Source: Melastoma dodecandrum (Eukaryota > Streptophyta > Magnoliopsida > Myrtales > Melastomataceae). From it: a stretch of DNA of 64,000 bases. The stretch lies in NCBI GenBank assembly GCA_029817715.1, contig JARUPY010000538.1, positions 1,302,001-1,366,000 on the forward strand. The letters are read 5' to 3'. The translations under genes were made by a program, and so were the position numbers. The notes beneath the pieces were generated by a model that was given only the letters and a program-made list of their open reading frames with translations, was not told the origin of the DNA and did not search any database. Shown one piece after another: positions 31,866-43,087 of this stretch (position 1 is the stretch's first letter; each line of letters opens with the position of its first letter).

Positions 31866-33329
31866 CTAAACACTGGAAGCGGAAGATGAATGAACAACTT
31901 CGGTTTGCCACCCCGGAAGCCAAGGGAAGGAAGATTTCCTAGCGAAGGACTGCGAGTTTGGTTGTGGATTCATAATGCTGCTGCCGCTGCTGTTAACCCG
32001 ATTACTTCCCCGTTCGAGGCCCAACTCGGATCCAGCGTTCGACCAACTCCTGGCATCCTTCACCTCTCTGCCCAAGACGATCTCCCCACTTCCCCCCATG
32101 AATCTGAAGGACATCGCTCGCCTCGACGAATCCAGGCTCGATTTCGCCTTCTCCTTCCCTTGCAGCCAGATCTTAGATATCGAGAAACTTTCTGTGTCTG
32201 TTCCAGATTTCTGTTTCCCGTTCCCGCGGAAACTGTTAGCGTTGCTTGGGGCTCCATGAATTTCCATGGTTTTGGTCACGTCAAAGCCGCTGAACATCCT
32301 CGTGGATCCACCATCACAGACAGACATTGCCTGCCTGTGGCCAGGCCTAAAAGGCAAAACAGAGGGTTTCCTGCCGGCATGCTTCTTCGATAAGGTTTCG
32401 ACCGGGACCAACAAGGTCGAATTATCGTCCATTACATACTCAAATGATCCCATAGAAAAACACCTCCTAGAATCCACCTTATTCGGGCCGCTACTTCGGT
32501 TGTCCTCACAGGGATCGAAGTTTCTGAACTTTCCTAGCTTAACATGCACCACTTTCTCCTTCTCCCCTGGGCCGTCGTCCTTCTCTTTCCTATCAATCTC
32601 ACAGGACTTGCCGATCGAATCTGCTCGAGATCGCGCGGACCCCTTCTCGGACTCCCTCGTGAAATTGAAGTGAAAATCTGACCTCAGAACCGAACTCGTC
32701 CTGCCGATGCTCGAAACAGAGTCCCTGTCATTGCAGATGATATCCCTCGAGCTCTCGCTCCCAGATTCCAGAACCAGAACATACGGCGAGCAACCGCCGT
32801 CCGGGTAGAAATTGTGGATCAAATTGTCCCGGCATAAGGGGCAGGTCGAGTGGGAAAGCAGCCAGGTATCGATGCACTCCACATGGAATGCATGGCTGCA
32901 CTTGGGCAACAGCCTGAGCTTATCCTCTGGCTCGAACTCGCACAGGCAAACAGCGCAGTCAAAGGACTCGACCTTCTTACCCTGGATGGCCTTGTAATGG
33001 AACACGGGGAGCATGTCGATAAAGGACTGGTCAACCCCAGCATCATGGAGATGAAACAGCTGCTGAAGCCGTCCCTGGAGGGCATTCACGCTATCTGGAT
33101 CGTCAGGGTCTCTGATGCTGGGCCTTACGATGATCCTAATGAGCAGGTGGGCGAGTGCACCCAGGAACACCAGGATAGCGAGGACAATGATGACGAGCAG
33201 GATCCCAGGACTGACCTTGTAGCCAAGGTTGAAACTGTCGGAGTAGAAGCCGTCGCTCAGAGGAGCTCGAGGCGGTGGTTGGAACGGCAGGTAGGGTGGG
33301 TGCTGATCACTTCCGGAGTCATTTTCCAT
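31866..33329 (-). CDS. RING-H2 finger protein of the ATL13/46/47 group
   Basis: 487 codons, single exon, ATG at 33329. A Pro-rich N-terminus is followed by one transmembrane helix ([20 protein letters not shown], about residues 43-62). Next is the GLD-equivalent [15 protein letters not shown] and a RING-H2 finger ([24 protein letters not shown], about 124-165). The sequence around the RING is nearly the form I know from Arabidopsis ATL13, ATL46 and ATL47. The long Ser-rich C-terminus (about 310 residues) has conserved blocks such as [15 protein letters not shown], a hallmark of long ATLs. Predicted role: membrane-anchored E3 ubiquitin ligase. Intact frame; upstream DNA is A/G-rich with no obvious TATA. 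Confidence 0.93.
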   Translation of the reverse strand: MENDSGSDQHPPYLPFQPPPRAPLSDGFYSDSFNLGYKVSPGILLVIIVLAILVFLGALAHLLIRIIVRPSIRDPDDPDSVNALQGRLQQLFHLHDAGVDQSFIDMLPVFHYKAIQGKKVESFDCAVCLCEFEPEDKLRLLPKCSHAFHVECIDTWLLSHSTCPLCRDNLIHNFYPDGGCSPYVLVLESGSESSRDIICNDRDSVSSIGRTSSVLRSDFHFNFTRESEKGSARSRADSIGKSCEIDRKEKDDGPGEKEKVVHVKLGKFRNFDPCEDNRSSGPNKVDSRRCFSMGSFEYVMDDNSTLLVPVETLSKKHAGRKPSVLPFRPGHRQAMSVCDGGSTRMFSGFDVTKTMEIHGAPSNANSFRGNGKQKSGTDTESFSISKIWLQGKEKAKSSLDSSRRAMSFRFMGGSGEIVLGREVKDARSWSNAGSELGLERGSNRVNSSGSSIMNPQPNSQSFARKSSFPWLPGWQTEVVHSSSASSV

Positions 33330-34817
33330 GGTTGCTTAATGCTCCACAAATCAGGACATGGCCGAGAAGTACTAGTTAGTAGTGACAACCGGGGATTATG
33401 CACTCCGCCTGAAACACCACCTACCGTAGGTTGTAAGAAGGGGAGAAGTGATGATCAAAGGGAAGGGAAGAAGGTGGGAGGAGTTAATAATATGGTTGAA
33501 TTGAATTAACTCTTGAGGATGTGTTGAGGTGTGAGGTCATTTAATGGTTGGCAGCAGAAACAGAAGCTGAAGCTGAAGCAGAAGAAGAAGCAGCTCCCCC
33601 AACGTTTAAACTAAGGCGAAAGCGAAAGGGAAAAGGGAAAGAAGCAACAATATACATCAAATATCATCCCGCCACCTTCTAACACCACGAGATTAAAACT
33701 AGGAATCGTGTCCCTCCCTGTCCTCTCCTTACCACCTTCATTTGACCCGAGTTTTCTTTTTTTTTTTTTTTAATATGATGATAAAGAGGATCTCGGATCA
33801 CTCAAAACAGACCGACTGACACACGTTCTTCTGGACAGAAAAGGAAGACGAAAGACTAGGGGAGTTGGATTTCATCCCCCTCGTTGACTTCGTGCCCGAA
33901 TCCCCGGAAAGAAAAAGAACATACAAACAAAGATAAAGCATCTCCTCCCCCGGTTAGCTTTGTGGTTAAATATCGGATCGGATCCGTCGAGCAACTCAGG
34001 GCCGCGTCAAGGTTTCGAGATCGGGTCATGCCAAGAGGTAGCTTAAAAGGTGAATAGGATAGGACAGGGGGCGGAGCCAAATAAATGAGCCGCAATTATT
34101 TGTGGTGGAGCCAAACGTGGTTCAATCGTCCTTTCTGGTTTTGGCCTAAAAGGAAAAATAAGAGTTATTGCCCAAGTAATGCGACCAAAGTGGAGGTGGG
34201 GGAATTGGATTGCATGGGAAACCACAAACACCCGCGATTCCCCATTCCTCCCCCCATGTTTGTCGGAACGTCCATTAAATCATCCGAGAGGCTCTCTCTC
34301 TCCCTATGTGTTTTATATTTTTGACTTGATTTTCCCGAGGGCGTGTAAAAGTCTTTCCTCCTCCTCCTCCGCCGGAAAGGCCCCAGATTCTATGCTCTAG
34401 TGAATTGTGAAAAAGCCAAGTGACGAAAAAAGCCATTCCCCGGGCATGAGTATTTCCAAGCATTTGGTTTCATTAGGAGGAGGAGGAGTGTTCGCGTAGG
34501 AAACGGATCACGCCGGAAATATGTGGCAATAAGACTCACAGGGATTTGTAGATGTGGTCGCCAGTAAGTAATTGAAGAGATTAATTGAATGCAAACAGTT
34601 TTTACACGAAGTAAAGAAAGCTTACAGCCATAAAAGTAAAAATAAGGACGGTGGTAAGATTGTAGACTAGCTACAGTGCTCCGTAGACTTGGGGCGTCAT
34701 CGTAGACTTGATGGCAGAGCGCTGTAGACTCGTGCTCCTCGGGCAGCAGGACTTAGCTGCTGGACTTGATGGACTGGATGTGGTCGAGTGTTTATGCGAA
34801 CGTGGACACCAAGGCTG
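33330..34817. other. Intergenic, upstream of the long ATL gene
   Basis: Contains agaagctgaagctgaagcagaag microsatellite DNA near 33555-33590 and a T14 run near 33760. No gene recognised. Confidence 0.5.
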
Positions 34818-35068
34818 CAGTGGCTGACCCTGGCGGAGGCGTCGAAGGCGGAGATGTGTACTTGGACTACGGTGGCTCGTCCTGGCGTTGGAGTCGAAGG
34901 CGGAGGTGTGTACCGGGACTACGGTGGCTCGTCCTGGCGTTGGAGTCGAAGGCGGAGGGCTGTTACCAGAGCTACGGTTGCTCACCCTGGTGGTGGAAGT
35001 GAAGGCGGGGATTTGTTGCCGTAGCTACGGTTGGTCACTCTGACGGTGGAAGGAAGACCAATTAAACT
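34818..35068 (+). repeat. Minisatellite, about five copies of a ~52-bp unit
   Basis: The core ggtggctcgtcctggcgttg starts at 34871 and 34923 (52 bases). Weaker copies lie at about 34818 (gtggctgaccctggcg), 34975 (ggttgctcaccctggtg) and 35026 (ggttggtcactctgacg). All are followed by ggag-cgaaggcgg-like DNA. The frames across it are products of the repeat. Confidence 0.85.
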
Positions 35069-35825
35069 TTAAGAGTTTCACCCAGGTCGGGGAATCCTAA
35101 CAACTAACAACTAAGGGGTGACGAGCAAGATAAGCTTATGTTGGCTGGTTTGTTCGTGATTTTCTCCGAGGGAGATCCTCTCCCTTTTATACCCGGTCCG
35201 TTACGACCTCCCGAAGATTTTCCAGACTCGATTCTCCCCAAGAATCTCGGAGCTAACTGACTTCCACTCGCTTGATCGTGGATTGTAAACTCCTTTGACT
35301 TTGGGTTTAATTGGTTGTCTTTTAATACGTGCTGATATAGGCGTGGGTAACAAGTCTCATTTATCTCGGGGCCGCGGAACCGTTTTCCTTTGACACGTGT
35401 CTTTTCTAGGCGCAGGCCTGTAAACTTCGTATCCTTTGCAGGCGCAAGCCTGTAGACTTTGTGTCTCTTGGAGGCGCAGGCTTGTAGACTTCCCTTGATT
35501 ACAAGGTTGTTACCCCGCCTCTGTAGACTTCCCTTGCCGCATAGTCTACGTAGACTGCGGGCGCAGACTTGATATGTTTAACTTGGCTATAGGCTTCATA
35601 AGCTTTTATGGGGTTTGTCATAATTAGGTCCAAGATTTTCTATTGTGTCAACAAGGAGTTGAGGATTGATTGATTGTCTTCTGGTCCATTCTCTCGTCTA
35701 AACCTAATGCCGGGCTCGGCCCTTGGTCTAGGGTTTATATGCGAAATCGATATTTAGTCGGGCCCAAGGTTCGGAATTCCTCCCCACTCTCCCCATGTAT
35801 TAAAGAACAAATAACAGCCGGATCC
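35069..35825. other. Intergenic with aggcgcaggc-tgtagactt repeats
   Basis: Between 35405 and 35500, ggcgca-gcctgtagactt occurs three times at about 32-40-base spacing, followed by scattered tgtagactt copies to 35565. Related tgtagact motifs occur near 34665-34730, linking the two patches. 35570-35825 is the 3' flank of the FORKED-like gene. Confidence 0.55.
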
Positions 35826-37624
35826 TTAAAATCTTTTGTATACATCTAGCTCATATTTGCCGTAAGTGCGAGACAGCATGAGTAGCTCCGATAGGGTGGC
35901 CGACCACGTCTTGTAGCGCTTGTAGTCGTCCGAGAAGTCTAGCTTGATCGTTCTGGCAGCCGTCGACAGTACCAGCAGGTAGCATGTTGCCGCAGCGTCT
36001 TCTTCCTTGGAATCTTCGTATAATTCGGCGTGCATGTCCAGCACTGTGCCTGAGGAAGTTGAAGATCTAGATTAGCCTACAGTAATAGGAAATCGAAGTC
36101 TATTTACCGGACTATGTTAAGGGCTTGGAGAAAGGCTTACTTTGCATGCTGCTCTTCAACAAACTGAGCTTAGTGATCTTGATTATCACCTGTAAAGGGG
36201 TCGCTGATTTTGGACAATTAGTTGTGCTACGATATTAGCGGAAAAGACTTCATGAAAACAGGGGAACTGGGCTAGAAGCTCGGACCTTGGATTCGTTCGT
36301 TAGGATTATTGACACGAACCGCGTTTTGTACCATCCTGCTCGAGCAACAAAGCGTGAAGCTTAAATTTTTATGAACAGAACACAATTTGATATAACCGAA
36401 TGGAGCTATGAATTGTTTGTTGGAGTTCCTACCTTCAGCCATTTCAACATTGAGCTTCGTGCCTTGAGCGAGGATCGATCTCCTGTTCTCAAAATTACAG
36501 TCGGACTCCTTGTGATGCTCGATGGGAAGCACAGTATCTTCATTGTTCGTGGCATTTCTACATCCATGCCTTGCTTTCAATGTTGCGGCACCTCTCAACG
36601 CTGGCAGATAAATCAAAACCATTACATTTTAATTTATCATGACGCCACAATGTTCATCATCTATATTAAGAGGAGGCACCGCTTACATGTCGTGGCTGTG
36701 GCAGTTAGTGTCAGTATATCGGCTGCGCTGGTGCTAATCATGGCGGATGTAATCGCGCTGCTAAGTTGCTCTTTCTTCGCTCCCAATGCTTCGGCCACCA
36801 GGGCACACTGGGACGCCACGATTGCAGCTGCGGAGGCGACCGCGGTTTCTCTGGCAGCATCTGATGAATTGGCAGGCTTCGAATTCTCAGCAGCAATTGC
36901 CGCAAGGGCTGCCGCTAGTCCTGCCACCGATAAGGCCGCATGGGCCTCGGCTCTTTGCAATCTTCCTTCTTCCTTCCTCCTCTGTTTCATCTCCTTTAAC
37001 CACTTCTTGATTGAAGTCAAATTAAAATGGAAGACATCCCATGGTGCCTGCGTCGGATCTCGGTATTAGATTCTGAGAAAGCACTCAGAAACCTACAGAT
37101 TGATCGGTTTCAATGGATTACCCATCTCTTCCGGAAGCAGCTGCTGTAGTTCAATTCAGGGTGCATGGCTTGTTGCATCCAAATCCACGACTGAGGAAGC
37201 AAAAACAAAGTAAGATTAGCTCGAGATAAGTACAAACCCAACAGGAGCGCGTCCCGATGTGTTTGTTACCTTGACATCGTTGGCTTTCCAAGACGGCAAG
37301 GGCTTGTAATCCGAATCGTCCATCTTCAGGCTCTTCTCCATCTTCTGCACGTTTCAGATCCAAATTAAACTCAAAGCTCTAGTTCCGACAAGGACACGAA
37401 ACGTAAGTTCAACTCACTAGGAACGGAGAGGCCGCGGCGGCATCTTTCTCGATTTTCTCAACAGGGGGATCAAGGAGGACGAGCGCCGACTGTTCGTGCC
37501 ATTCGGGTTCCCGGTCCGGTTGGAAAGCCTGGATGGCGAAGTTGCACCACGCGCGCGAGAGGAAGTCCATGGTCTCCGGATGAGCATGGGAAGGAGCGGT
37601 GGACTTGAAGCTCGAGTCGGCCAT
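35826..37624 (-). CDS. FORKED-like / VAN3-binding protein family (DUF828 + PH), eight exons
   Basis: My splice reading: exons 37418-37624, 37270-37344, 37122-37190, 36687-37047, 36433-36600, 36286-36335, 36141-36189 and 35826-36049. All introns are GT-AG, phases agree, and the sum is 1203 bases, or 400 aa. The N-terminal half has MDFLSRAWCNFAIQAF, SWIWMQQAMHPELNY and the DUF828 block SIKKWLKEMKQRRKEEGRLQ with AEAHAALSVAGLAAALAAIA and TLTATATTSLRGAATLKAR. The C-terminus is a PH-like domain ending YKTWSATLSELLMLSRTYGK. Family members bind the ARF-GAP VAN3/SFC at trans-Golgi membranes and promote vein closure through auxin transport. It is somewhat shorter than members I know, mainly in the linker between the domains. 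The 36286 donor (GTCCGA) is weak. Confidence 0.88.
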
Positions 37625-37670
37625 CGTCGAGATTATTCCTGAGCTCCCGCGGGTGGATTAGAAAGTTGCA

Positions 37671-37690
37671 GGGGGGGGGGGGGGGGGGGG
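37671..37690 (-). repeat. Poly-C (minus strand) run upstream of the FORKED-like start
   Basis: About 20 uninterrupted G on the plus strand, roughly 45-65 bases before the ATG. It therefore lies in the 5' untranslated region or core promoter of the gene on its sense strand as poly-C. Length is probably variable. Confidence 0.7.
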
Positions 37691-39124
37691 CATTAATCAG
37701 AGGACATTCATTAATCACACACGCGACTAGTTTATATCCAAGACAATAAGAGCATCTAATGATTATCCATAGTACTAACTAAAGCTAAAGCTAAAGCTAG
37801 GCTAAACATTAAGAAGTGCGCACAAATTTTGACACGAAACGCAAAAACGAAGGGGTCCCGACATCACGTTCTAGTGGGTGCCCATCAATCTTTAAGTGGT
37901 GTTTGTGTGGTGCCACAGCTGCTTCAGTGACAAATTTGTATCCACTATTGTCAAATAGGGAAGAGGTTGATCAAGATCCAAAAGAGAGCGGGGGACGAGA
38001 TGAGATGATAAGACAGTTAGTTATGGTGGATGATGGGATATGGGTTTGCATCCACTGTTCCGGAAACAAAGTTTGATCGATCGATGATTCCCACATGGAA
38101 ATCCAGTCGGAGTCACCAGACATAATGATAAGGATCATCCTTTTGGAGGGGGGGCGAAGGCCACACACGAGGGAGCATGTACAACCGGACGAACTGAGTG
38201 GAAAAAAGATTTCATTACAAAGTAATGGAAACTCAGTGGAGACATCATGATTCGACATTTTTGGACATTGATTGATTAGAGCACGAGACAAGGCATCATT
38301 AAAGCTAACCCCGACGATCATTTTCAAAGAAAAAGAAGAAGAAGAAGAAGAAGAAGAAGAATTATTATTTTTTTCTCTTGTGATGATGTGCTTCCTTTCC
38401 TTTTCCTTCTATTCTGACCACACTGGTTGTGCTGGGCCGGCTTTTTCTGGGCCTGCTTTTGATTTGAATTGGGCTTTCCATAAACTCTTTAACGGCCCAA
38501 AAAACTCTGCTTGATAAGCCCTTCCAAGAGTCTCGGGGGTGGACGGACACATGGAATCTGGCAAGGACAAACTCCAGCAAATTATTCACCACACTCGCAT
38601 ACCAACTGTTCATCTATCTACAATGAATTCTTATTCATATAGAGCCACAGAGACGTGCAGCATTGGGTCCAAAATTAATGTCGGTGGCATAATCGAATCT
38701 AAGAATTAAAGAAAAATTCATCTAAGATTTTGGCTCCCTGGTACTCCGTCTCAATCAAGTATGTATGTATGTATTAGTCCATGTGCACGGGTGAACGAAT
38801 CTTTTGGCCCCATATGTCCTGTTAAATTCTTGTCCAGACTTATAAAAATGAAGCCCCCCTCAGCCTCAACTGTTAATAGTAGTAGTGATAAAAACAAGTT
38901 CCAAGTGATTTGGCGAAGCTCTCTCTCTAGTTGAGTTTTCCATTGAACAAGCACGATATGAGGTATATTAAGTACTCTTATGAAACGCGTTTTGCCAGAT
39001 TGTACAAACAGCAAACCTTCTCTTAGAAAGGCTAAGAGTTTCTAAACATAGTGATATTATACCGACCGATGCTCCCTTCGTTTGATCTTCGCCGGATTGA
39101 GTTCGTCTCTTTTGTTTTAACCTG
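37691..39124. other. Intergenic, no gene recognised
   Basis: Contains taaagctaaagctaaagct (37782-37800) and a gaagaagaa microsatellite (38334-38360). The rest is unique DNA; short frames have no domains. Confidence 0.5.
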
Positions 39125-39724
39125 TCAGATGGAGGTAGTAGCCGGTAGAGAATGAGCCAGAGCTCGCATCACGTCGACCTGAGCCCGAAGCCAGACAATG
39201 TAATCTAGGGTTTCCTCTATCAAGGAGACGTCGTCCATGTCCTGTCCCCCTGGCACAAAGTCCTTGAGCAATTGAGTCCTCTTCTTCACCAGCCTCTTTG
39301 CTATTGAAGCAGCTTCGTTCCTCCTTGGTGCCCTTCCGTTGGATCTCCTCGCCCTCCGACTTCTCTTGACTATCTTCCTGTTCGATGTGGCTACCCTCAT
39401 GCTCTTGGTCACATGACCTGCCCCATTCCCGTCTGATCTTCCCTCCCGAGGTATCAGGCAGGGTGAACGATTATCACAACCTGAACCCAGCATTCGTTGG
39501 ATGAGACCTTTGTTATCAGGATTTCGTGAAGCCTCTTCTATAATGGCACGGCTCCATCTTCTCGAGCCATTTCTGACCGAGGCTAACGCTAGGTCCGCCG
39601 ACAGCTTTATGATCCACCTCCTCTCCGACACGCTCAAGTTCTCATGAGAAGAGCTACAACTTCGGAGACCCATTATCCATTTCTTCATGATCTTTTGCCT
39701 CACTTTGCTCGGATTATGCGTCAT
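39125..39724 (-). CDS. Atypical bHLH repressor of the IBH1/AIF type
   Basis: 199 codons from the ATG at 39724. The six codons above it are preceded by cccttttacag, a splice acceptor, suggesting an intron in the 5' leader and supporting this start. The N-terminal part has RRWIIKLSADLALASVRNG and RRWSRAIIEEASR, typical of ATBS1-interacting factors and IBH1. A basic region (KRSRRARRSNGR) follows. The HLH lies at the C-terminus: SIAKRLVKKRTQLLKDFVPG, loop, LIEETLDYIVWLRAQVDVMR. Members lack the DNA-contact residues of true bHLHs and repress growth-promoting bHLH dimers in brassinosteroid signalling. The intact frame suggests a working gene. Confidence 0.85.
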   Translation of the reverse strand: MTHNPSKVRQKIMKKWIMGLRSCSSSHENLSVSERRWIIKLSADLALASVRNGSRRWSRAIIEEASRNPDNKGLIQRMLGSGCDNRSPCLIPREGRSDGNGAGHVTKSMRVATSNRKIVKRSRRARRSNGRAPRRNEAASIAKRLVKKRTQLLKDFVPGGQDMDDVSLIEETLDYIVWLRAQVDVMRALAHSLPATTSI

Positions 39725-41375
39725 TATCCTGTAAAAGGGCACGGAACAAAACTCCGAGTCGTATCATTTCCAAGAAACCAGCTCTGAACCGTAAAGCAGA
39801 ATAAAAGCCCTAACAAAACAAATAGTCATAGGCAACACCAAACTTAAAGAGCATTGATACCGTGTCGATGACAATCTACTCGGAGGGAAACTAACAGAGA
39901 ATGATGGGTGGGAAATTCATAGTTTTTTGGGGCAGCGAAGAACGACGAACTACTGACCTTACCGACGTGATTTGTCACTCCTATCGGAGCATGGATCGCA
40001 AGGAGGAAGAACACTATAAAAAGGCCGTGAACGTACAAAACTTTGAAGCTTCCGACCTACTTGTTGATCTGGGAAATCAGGCCACCTGAATCAGAAATAA
40101 AAAGGAAAGGAGCACCAAAGAGCATGATGATGGTGATAAGGAGGAGAACATGGGAAGGAACGCAAAGAACGAGGAACGGAAATCCCCCCGTTTTTATTTT
40201 TGCTCGGAAAGTGAGGGGGAGAGAAGATAAATGGTGGTGGTGGTGGGCCTTTCTTGAGAGAGACACAGCACATGGATGCACATGGAGAGCTTGGCCCTAC
40301 ACCCTTTCCTTCCTCCCACTCCTGATCTCCAAATTAAACTACACTCAAAAAAGAAAACCACCCCTCCTTAAAAGTTGAAACCTTCGTCCAACGTTTCCTT
40401 AAGATCTGTTGGGGAGACAGATCGATGACATTACGGACGTGTCATTAAAAATTGATATTTTTTTTTTATCTATTTTCGTGATCAGAAATGTTATATTTTC
40501 TCTTGATATTCATGGGAGAGAGTGTGTGTGTGTTTTGGGGGGAGGTACCGTTTAGTGGCATTCGGACCTAACATTCTGTGACTTGTTGCTACTAATAAGA
40601 ACAAAAGTTTCAATTCAAAATGTGTCTCCACCCAAAGTATGTGTTGACTCGACCTTGCCCTTTGAAAATTACGACAAGATTATGGGCGACCACCTAAAGA
40701 ATTGCATGTGTCGGGAGTGGAGTTTTTTTTTCTTTGGATGGAACTGATTCATATGTGGGGAAGTAGGAAGTTTGATTGAAATCTTTTGACTTTGGTCATT
40801 CGACGACAAATGATTAATGAATGCGCCTCTGTTGGGTGCGGGTAAGAGGTGGGAAATCGATTTAGTTCGACGAATTTGGGGAAAACGGGGACAGACTGAT
40901 GTCAGAAAACTGGACGGAGGATTAGATGTTTAGATATTACACGTTCTCTCGTGTAATAGAACCAGAGCCTTCTGCCCCGCAGTGAGTGTTGCCCCTGAGG
41001 CCGATTCTATTGAAGTGGTACAGGGGAGCTACTCTTTTCCTTTTCGTTAATTGCCAGGATCCCCTAAGATACGAGGATTCCTAAAACTTTGTAAGGTGGG
41101 ATACATTCAATGTGTTCTCCACACTTATATAGGGAACGTACCCGATTATCCATCAGGGCTAAAAAAACCCATCGACCATATTTTTCATGGGACTTTCATG
41201 TTGGGACTGCCAAATTCTTGACCTGGCTCGAATTCCCAAACTTGTGGTTATTGGGTTATGACCCGAACAACCCCCCAAAAGAAAAGGGCAAGAGATAGTC
41301 AGAGTTCAGACTGACAAATTGGCAGCATGTGAGGGCGAAATGAAAGGGGAGAGAATTGGCAGGATCCGGAAAACA
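39725..41375. other. bHLH upstream region and intergenic DNA
   Basis: A likely 5' leader intron and promoter of the bHLH gene occupy 39725 to roughly 40300 (C/T-rich, with ccaccaccaccattta near 40230 on the minus strand). Beyond that is A/T-rich unique DNA with gtgtgtgtgt near 40524. No further gene. Confidence 0.5.
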
Positions 41376-43087
41376 TGGGCGAAGATGGGTGGGGCTAAAC
41401 ATACTTGTAAGTTAACTTGGATTTTATTAAATATTTCTGTTTTTTAGTAAAATTTTACTAAATAGTATTTTTTTTGTTAGTGCATTTTTACTAATAAGCT
41501 TTAGTAATAATATTAATAGTTTACTAAACAGTATCAGACTTAGTAAAAGTTTAGTACAAAGCCTAACGGACTTAGTAAAACGTGAGAGTGATGCACATCA
41601 ATGGGCTTAGTAAATTTTGCTAGACGAGTTGCTAAACATTTTAATAAATACAATATTATACTAAAAATTTTAGTAATTTATAATTTTGTACTATACGATA
41701 TACTGTAACAATTTAGTAAAACCTTAGTAATTTACTAAATAGTAAAAGTCTTCGTAAAAGTTTTAGTAAAAAGCCCAATGGGCTTAGTAAAAGTAGAGAC
41801 AAATGCACAGTAATTGGCTTAGTAGATTTTATTATACGATTTACTAAAAATTTTTAGTAAATTACAATACTATACTATATGGTACTAAATTTTTTTTACT
41901 AAATTACAATACAATACTAAGAAATATTAACTACTTACAGTTTTATACTATACGATGCACTGTAACAGTTTAGTAAAAACTTAGTAATTTACTAAATAGT
42001 AAATGGCTTAGTAAAAGTTTTAGTATAAAGCCCAACGAGCTTAGTAAAAGTAGAGACAAATGCATAGTAATGGGCTTAGTAAATTTTAATATACGATTTG
42101 TTAAAAATTTTAGTAAGTTACAATATTATATTATACTGTACTAAAAAGTTTTTAGTAAATTACAATGCAGTACTAAAAAATATTAGTAATTTATAATTCT
42201 ATACTATACGATGTACTGTAAGCCCTTTATTGCTAAGTAAATTACTAAGTTTTTACTAAACTCTTACAGTAAATCGTATAGTATAGAATTGTAAATTACT
42301 AATACTTTTAGTACAATATTGTAATTTATTAAAAAATTTAGTAAATCGTATAGTACAATATTGTAATTTACCAAACTTTTTAGTAAATCGTATAGTAGAT
42401 TTTACTAAGCCTGTTATTGTGCTCCTATCTCCCGTTTTACTAAGTTCAATGAGCTTTTTCACTAAAGATTTACTAGTCCAACACTGTTTAGTAAATTATT
42501 AAGTTTTTACTAAATTAGGAGAGTAATTCGTATAATACAAAATTATAAATTACTAATATTTCTTAGTACTATATTTTAATTTACTAAAAAAATTTTAGTA
42601 CGTTATAGTAAGGTATTGTAATTTACAATATTTTTTAATAAATCGTATAGTAAAAATGACCATTTCTCTCTAGTTTTACTAAGTCCATTGGGCTTTTTAC
42701 TAAATTTTTTACTAAGCCAGATACTGTTTATTAAATTATTAAGTTTTTACTAAATTATTACAGTGCATCGTATTGTACATAATTGTAACTTACTAAAATT
42801 TTTTGTACAATATTGTAATTTACTAAAATTTTTAGTAAATCGTATAGTAAAATTTAGTAAGCCCATTGCACTCACGTTTTACTAAGCCCGTTGGGTTTTG
42901 TACTAAACGTTTACCAAGTCCGACACTGTTTAATAAATTACTAATATTATTACTAAGGATTATTAGAAAAAAATGTACTAACAAAAAAACACCATTTAGT
43001 AAAATTTTATTAAAAAACGGAAAAATTTAGTAAAACTCAAGTTAACTTACTTGCAAGTAAGTTTATCCTTGCCTGGGCGAAGATGGG
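41376..43087. mobile_element. Foldback (long inverted-repeat) element, ~1.68 kb
   Basis: Nearly the whole element is two inverted arms. Left terminus: gggctaaacatacttgtaag. Inverse of the right terminus: ggataaacttacttgcaag. Both continue ttaacttg and then related sequence for about 800 bases to a hairpin centre with a ~42-base loop at 42222-42263. Arms there match closely: actatacgatgtactgtaa against ttacagtaaatcgtatagt. The body is built of recurring tagtaa/ttacta words with subrepeats of roughly 200 bases. It is flanked by a 14-bp direct repeat tgggcgaagatggg (41376-41389 and 43074-43087), consistent with a target duplication. No coding capacity, so a non-autonomous DNA transposon; superfamily not assigned. 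Confidence 0.88.

Noticed and set aside
31890..33509. Long plus-strand frames opposite the long ATL gene
   Set aside because: They are antisense to a well-conserved RING-H2 gene and show no domain.
37200..37400. Separate 70-codon minus-strand gene
   Set aside because: It is an unspliced reading through exon 2 and introns of the FORKED-like gene.
41400..43060. CRISPR-like or satellite array
   Set aside because: The recurring words are imperfect and arranged as an inverted pair with terminal repeats, matching a foldback transposon and not spaced direct repeats.
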